DNA of 64,000 nucleotides from Melastoma dodecandrum. Its lineage: Eukaryota; Streptophyta; Magnoliopsida; Myrtales; Melastomataceae. Positions 59,791 through 64,000 of this stretch are shown here, in pieces (position 1 is the first letter of the stretch; each line of letters opens with the position of its first letter). The notes beneath the pieces are model-generated. The model was not told where the DNA came from, did no database searches, and saw only the letters and a program-made list of their open reading frames with translations. Both the position numbers and the translations under genes were made by a program. The stretch lies in the NCBI GenBank assembly GCA_029817715.1, contig JARUPY010000519.1:50029-114028 (forward strand), in the 5' to 3' direction.

Positions 59791-62700
59791 AAGGTGGTTA
59801 TTATTTAACCTAGGTAAACTATTATGAACTCGCCACCAACTTAGTTTTGAAAACCGGTTTAAGTCGAAAAATCATAATAGGATTTGAGGATTCTTAATTA
59901 CTAACTCTTACATCTAAACATGCAAAAATGTGGCGTTTACTCCAAAAGTTTGCTTTTAGTTAACGGGTGTTGACCTGATCCGGGCATGACTCCGGACTCA
60001 TGTCAATGTTTCATGGGCGTTGGACTCGATTCAGGCTTCGAACTCATGTGTATTGATTTAGCAAACAACATGCGACGATAAAATCCTAAAAGCCTAACCA
60101 CAGATCAAGAATTTAGATCAAAGGGAGCAGGGAAAGGTGGTGATCGTGGGTCTATGCATTTGAGCCCACGACCCATTACATGTGGAAATAAAGAAAATCG
60201 GAAGTCCCCGCACCTTCCTCATGTACCTGAGACAACCGAGATAATACCTCGTCGGCTGAAAATTGAGGCCGCTCTAGCCTTCCACCGTGCCTCCTGTCTT
60301 GTCGCCTCCTCCAGCCTTCGTCATATCGAGTCCCTCGAATTTCTCTTTCGATTTTTTCATGCAAAATAAACGAAGATCGATGGTGAATAATAATAATAAT
60401 AATAATAATTTAATTCGTAATCAATTACATGTCGTCCTTGATTGATACTTAAAAAAAAGAGAGAAAGTGAATTAATGGATTATAAAAAAAACATTAAATG
60501 AGACTTTGTTGTTTTTTTTAAAGTAATAAAATAATAAATTAAAAAAAAAATAAAAAATAAAACCTGCCGTGGAGGAACTTTGTTAATAAAACAATGAAAA
60601 TTGAAATAAGAAATTGCTACGCAAAATTGAAATCAGACAAAAAAAAAAAGATGAGGACATGGGATTTTACCTTGTTTCGTTGAGGACTTCGTTTGATCCA
60701 CCGGATCCTGCCTTGAAAGAGCCGACACTCGGATGAAAAGATGGTTGCGTCTACGCCTGTATGTCAAGCGGGGAGACAGAGACGGAAGGGCAGCTGGAAC
60801 GCCGGTGATGGAAGAGGATCTAGAAGACACCGGAGGGCGGCTTGGGGACGCCGATCTGGGGCGTTGGGGAGGGCTTGTCCTCCGCGACTAGAGTCGGTCA
60901 CCATGGTTGGGGCTGTCGTTGCAGGGCGCGTTTCGTGAAGTTACAGTTCAATGTGTCGGCGTCTGGCGCTGCTTTGGGCTTGTGTTGGAGACGACGGAGG
61001 CTGACGTGGGCATGGGTAACGCCGGGGTTGGAAGCATTGGAAACGGCGACGGAAGATGGAGTCGAGGTACCCGGTTAGATTGCTGGGGGTCTAGTATGCG
61101 GCTAGTGTCGTGGGAAATCGACGTCGTCTAGTTTTCTCATCGGTGGCGTCCACAATGCGATGGGGGGCGGAAGAAGTGCACCTCCCCTTGAGCGTCTTCG
61201 GAATGACTGACATCTCATTCCTGCGCGCTTTGAAGAAACAATTAGAACAATTAGAAGACAATTATTCTGATTGCTACCGGTGATGAGGGCTTACTCCATT
61301 GTTGATGTTGGAGTGTCGTCCGGAGGCTGGGTTTGAGCTGGTGACAAGGTTTTTCACTGGATGTCGCTAGACCTACCTTGGAGTCGTTGAAGATGGTTTG
61401 TAGGCGGCGGATGGAACGTATGAAGGTGGAAGTTGTATCTCTGTCTGTCTCTCTATATCTCCGTCTTTCCCTTATCTTCACCTACAACTTTATATTTAAG
61501 AAGAATTCCTTATGAAGGGATTTCTTGTGCCCTAGAATCTCGAAGATGTTGGGATTTTTCGTTGGGGAAGCCGTTTGTCCACTGAACGTGGACGTTTATC
61601 TTTTGTCAGGTGAGATCATGGTCATGGGATACTCCCTGAATTGTTGGGGTTTGCTGATTTTTTTGGGATATTGTGTATAGGTTTGTTTAGCAAGGATGTG
61701 ACCCCGAAAAATCTGTTAGTTGGCGATTAGGATTGGTCTTGTTCGTCGGTAGCTGTCCATCCCTCTCTCCGAATTTGAGGTATCGACAAAGACTAAAAGG
61801 TTTCCTCTCGAATAAATTGCCTTCTGTTTGAGCATATTTCAGTGGGAACCCTTTATTTTGACCCTACAATCTTATTGCTGACTTCTCCTGCAGTGTTGCT
61901 ATTCATGACAAGGCTTTCCCAAACTATACTAGTGAGCAAAAGGAGCTTGTTCTTTCCTTCAGGATGTTGCTGCCTACCTGCTTCTATGGGGCTGTGTATG
62001 GGTGTAATGTAAATTGTGGTAAGATTGAATTCCTATGATGCAGCATTTCAAATTCTTCTGTTTTTCCCCAGGTGGCTTATAACTAATCACACCAGTTCGC
62101 CTGGATTTTGCTGTTTGAATCATATCTGGTGAACTTCCAGTGTTCATTTTAGTATCTGAAATTATCCTCGAACAGTGGGCAGCGCCTCCTGTGTCTTTGG
62201 CTTCCTGAAAACGTAAACGTCAGGAGAAAAGATGATCTCGAGGAGCGGGCAGCTGAGTAGATCTAGAGGTAGGTTGTTATATCTTCCCAAGGATTCCTTG
62301 TGAATATTTGTAGAAGTGAGGCCAATTAGGCTTGATAAATATATGACCTTCGCCTTCTCTTCGGGGCGCTACAGAGGAGATTGTCTTAGGTGAGATTTAG
62401 AGCGGCGACGAGAGGAAACTGGAACAATTTCTTGGTGCCAGAAGAAGTTTTGATCGGGATCTCTTCTAAACAATCAATGCTCCAACGACTAGTCGTGCCG
62501 TGGCTTTCGTGTCGTCTATCAGTGTGCAGTCCATCAACCTTAATGTGTATTTAGTGTTCTATGGTGACATTCAAAGTGTCCCACAAAATCGAGGGGGGGG
62601 GGCAGGGGGCGGGGAACCAACTACCATTGCCCATCCTCATGCTTTCCCCTAAGATGAGCAGCTATCTGTTGTATTGTCGTGTCCACCATTCCTTTTCTAC

Positions 62701-63149
62701 TGAACTAAGAAAGAACTCGTGTTCAGCCAGCCGACGGAATGGAAGTCGTCGTCCTTGGCAACACTTCAAAATGGTCATTAACCGTTTTTACTTTTTCTTG
62801 GGGCTGAAAACATGGAAGTCTGTTTCTGACCACAATCTCTGCAAATAAATGATTTGCTACAATCCTGAATCTATCTTCATTCTTTAGTTTAACAACCCAG
62901 TGTTGGTGGAACTTGTGCGAGAATTTGGGGTATCGACATCAACAATCGACGGCTTTAAGCCATTAAAACAAACATCTAGAAGAATGTTGAAAGAAGTTAC
63001 TCAAAAGTAGTTCGGACTTCTTTTTTATATCAAAGTCGAAATCTAAGAGTTTTCGAGTTCGGAACTGTAATGAAGAATTTTTTAAAAGTTGCAAATCACA
63101 ATCTGAAAATAATTTTTTAGACTAACGGTAAATGAGAGCAAAACTCGTC
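59791..63149. other. Unassigned region, probably nested repeats
   Basis: It sits between the Tat/Ogre-like protease region and the RT remnant that would normally follow it, so it may be an insertion. It contains an AAT microsatellite (60386-60409), A-rich DNA (60440-60650), a GC-rich segment with GGCGG motifs (60740-61170), and a G8/G5 tract at 62595-62610. Open frames up to 95 codons show no recognisable domain. Confidence 0.4.
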
Positions 63150-64000
63150 CAACATAGTGCCGATTATAAAGAAGAATGGTAAAGTTAGGGTGTGCATCGA
63201 CTTTCGAGACCTGAATCGAGCTACACCCAAAGAAGAATAACTCATGCCTGTGGTCGGTGACCTAATAGATAAAGCAGCAAGGACATGATTTAATGCCCTT
63301 CATGGACCAATACTACAGCTAATGATAAGATTTTTATCACTAAGAAAGAAAGTACAAAAAAAGATGTCTAGATGCCTCATGGGAATCTATCGAATGGATG
63401 GTAATGCGATTCGAGTCGAAGAACGTCAGAGCCATGTACGAGATGGATATGAACTTAATCTTCAACCTTCTCAAGGAAAAAACATAGTAAGTCAAAGCGG
63501 AGCGAACACCATCATCCTTTATCTAAGTGAAGCATATTGAGAGGATGAGGGCTCATTAACTCAAATTGAACCTGTTTAAAAAAGTACATTTAGAGTTCGA
63601 AAAGGGCAATCCTTAGATTCTTAATTCACCAACGAGGCATCGAGGTAGACCTTCATAAAATGAACGCAATTATCGAAAGATACCGGATCCAAGATCAATG
63701 AAAGAGCTTCAAGCTTTCCTAGGGAGGATTAACCTCATACTTCACCTTCATTGGAAAAAGTTCCATGCAAAACTAAGGCATATCTCAACCATATTTGAAA
63801 AGACAATGAAAAAGGACAAATAACTCGGAACGATGTATCATGAGCACACTTTTCAAGAGATCATAGAATATTTGATAAATTGCCTCTCGAAATGGCACCT
63901 CTTGATACAAAGAAGTTGTCGTTGCATATTATATGCTGTTTTGCCTCTCATTCAAAGCATAAAAAAGCGATGATGGCACAAAACCATGAGGGGACAGAAT
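63150..64000 (+). pseudogene. Ty3/gypsy reverse-transcriptase remnant
   Basis: Plus-strand KNGKVRVCIDFRDLNRATPK (from about 63170), then decayed palm and thumb sequences (HQRGIEVDLHKMNAI at about 63625-63670). Frames are broken repeatedly and the element runs off the window edge. It may be the continuation of the fragment ending near 59790, separated by later insertions. Confidence 0.8.

Noticed and set aside
60741..61131. Overlapping GC-rich frames of 65-78 codons
   Set aside because: Several frames are open at once because of base content; no motif supports a gene.
61772..62940. Matching GAATTTGRGGTATCGACA at both ends as a possible target duplication
   Set aside because: Too long and imperfect for a typical duplication, and no terminal repeats adjoin it; left as coincidence or an older repeat.

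Overview
The window is nuclear DNA of a flowering plant, most likely a eudicot. The evidence is intron-rich genes with GT/AG splice sites, four plant gene families that can be assembled exon by exon, AT-rich intergenic DNA, and many plant transposons. I cannot name the species from sequence alone.

The left third (1-12 kb) is gene-dense. It holds the 3' part of a GDP-fucose protein O-fucosyltransferase gene (+, 1-2054), a shortened coiled-coil gene resembling Arabidopsis At4g38062 (-, 3129-4631) with a decayed C-terminal tail (2824-3018), a two-exon NETWORKED-2 actin-binding gene (+, 6469-9529) and a four-exon nicotinamidase gene (-, 10728-11951). From 12 to 25 kb the sequence is mostly transposons: a truncated antisense hAT copy, a large inverted repeat with dimeric arms, an LTR retrotransposon with intact 5-bp target duplication (15511-20819), a second hAT element with terminal inverted repeats and an imperfect 8-bp duplication (22180-23351), and a Ty3 reverse-transcriptase scrap.

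The centre (25.8-45.1 kb, minus strand) is one 19.3-kb gene. All 23 exons join in frame to encode a 1282-residue KAC-type kinesin-like protein (KIN-14A/B, chloroplast and actin movement). Its introns hold insertions: a SINE with a perfect 9-bp duplication, two LINE 3' ends, and in intron 13 a rearranged retroelement carrying pieces of a guanylate-binding-protein (GBP) host gene. The LTRs and GBP pieces there lie in opposite orientations.

About 0.5 kb upstream of the KAC start sits a nearly complete 8,958-bp Mutator-like element (MULE, 45639-54596) with a perfect 9-bp target duplication and long terminal inverted repeats packed with a two-orientation repeat array. It carries a FAR1/MULE transposase (+) and a multi-exon ULP1-like cysteine protease gene (-). 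The right end of the window (54.6-64 kb) is decayed Ty3/gypsy sequence and unassigned DNA.

The most unusual items are the retroelement with captured GBP sequence and the MULE with its subterminal arrays and protease gene. Both belong to known general categories, but their particular structures deserve checking.
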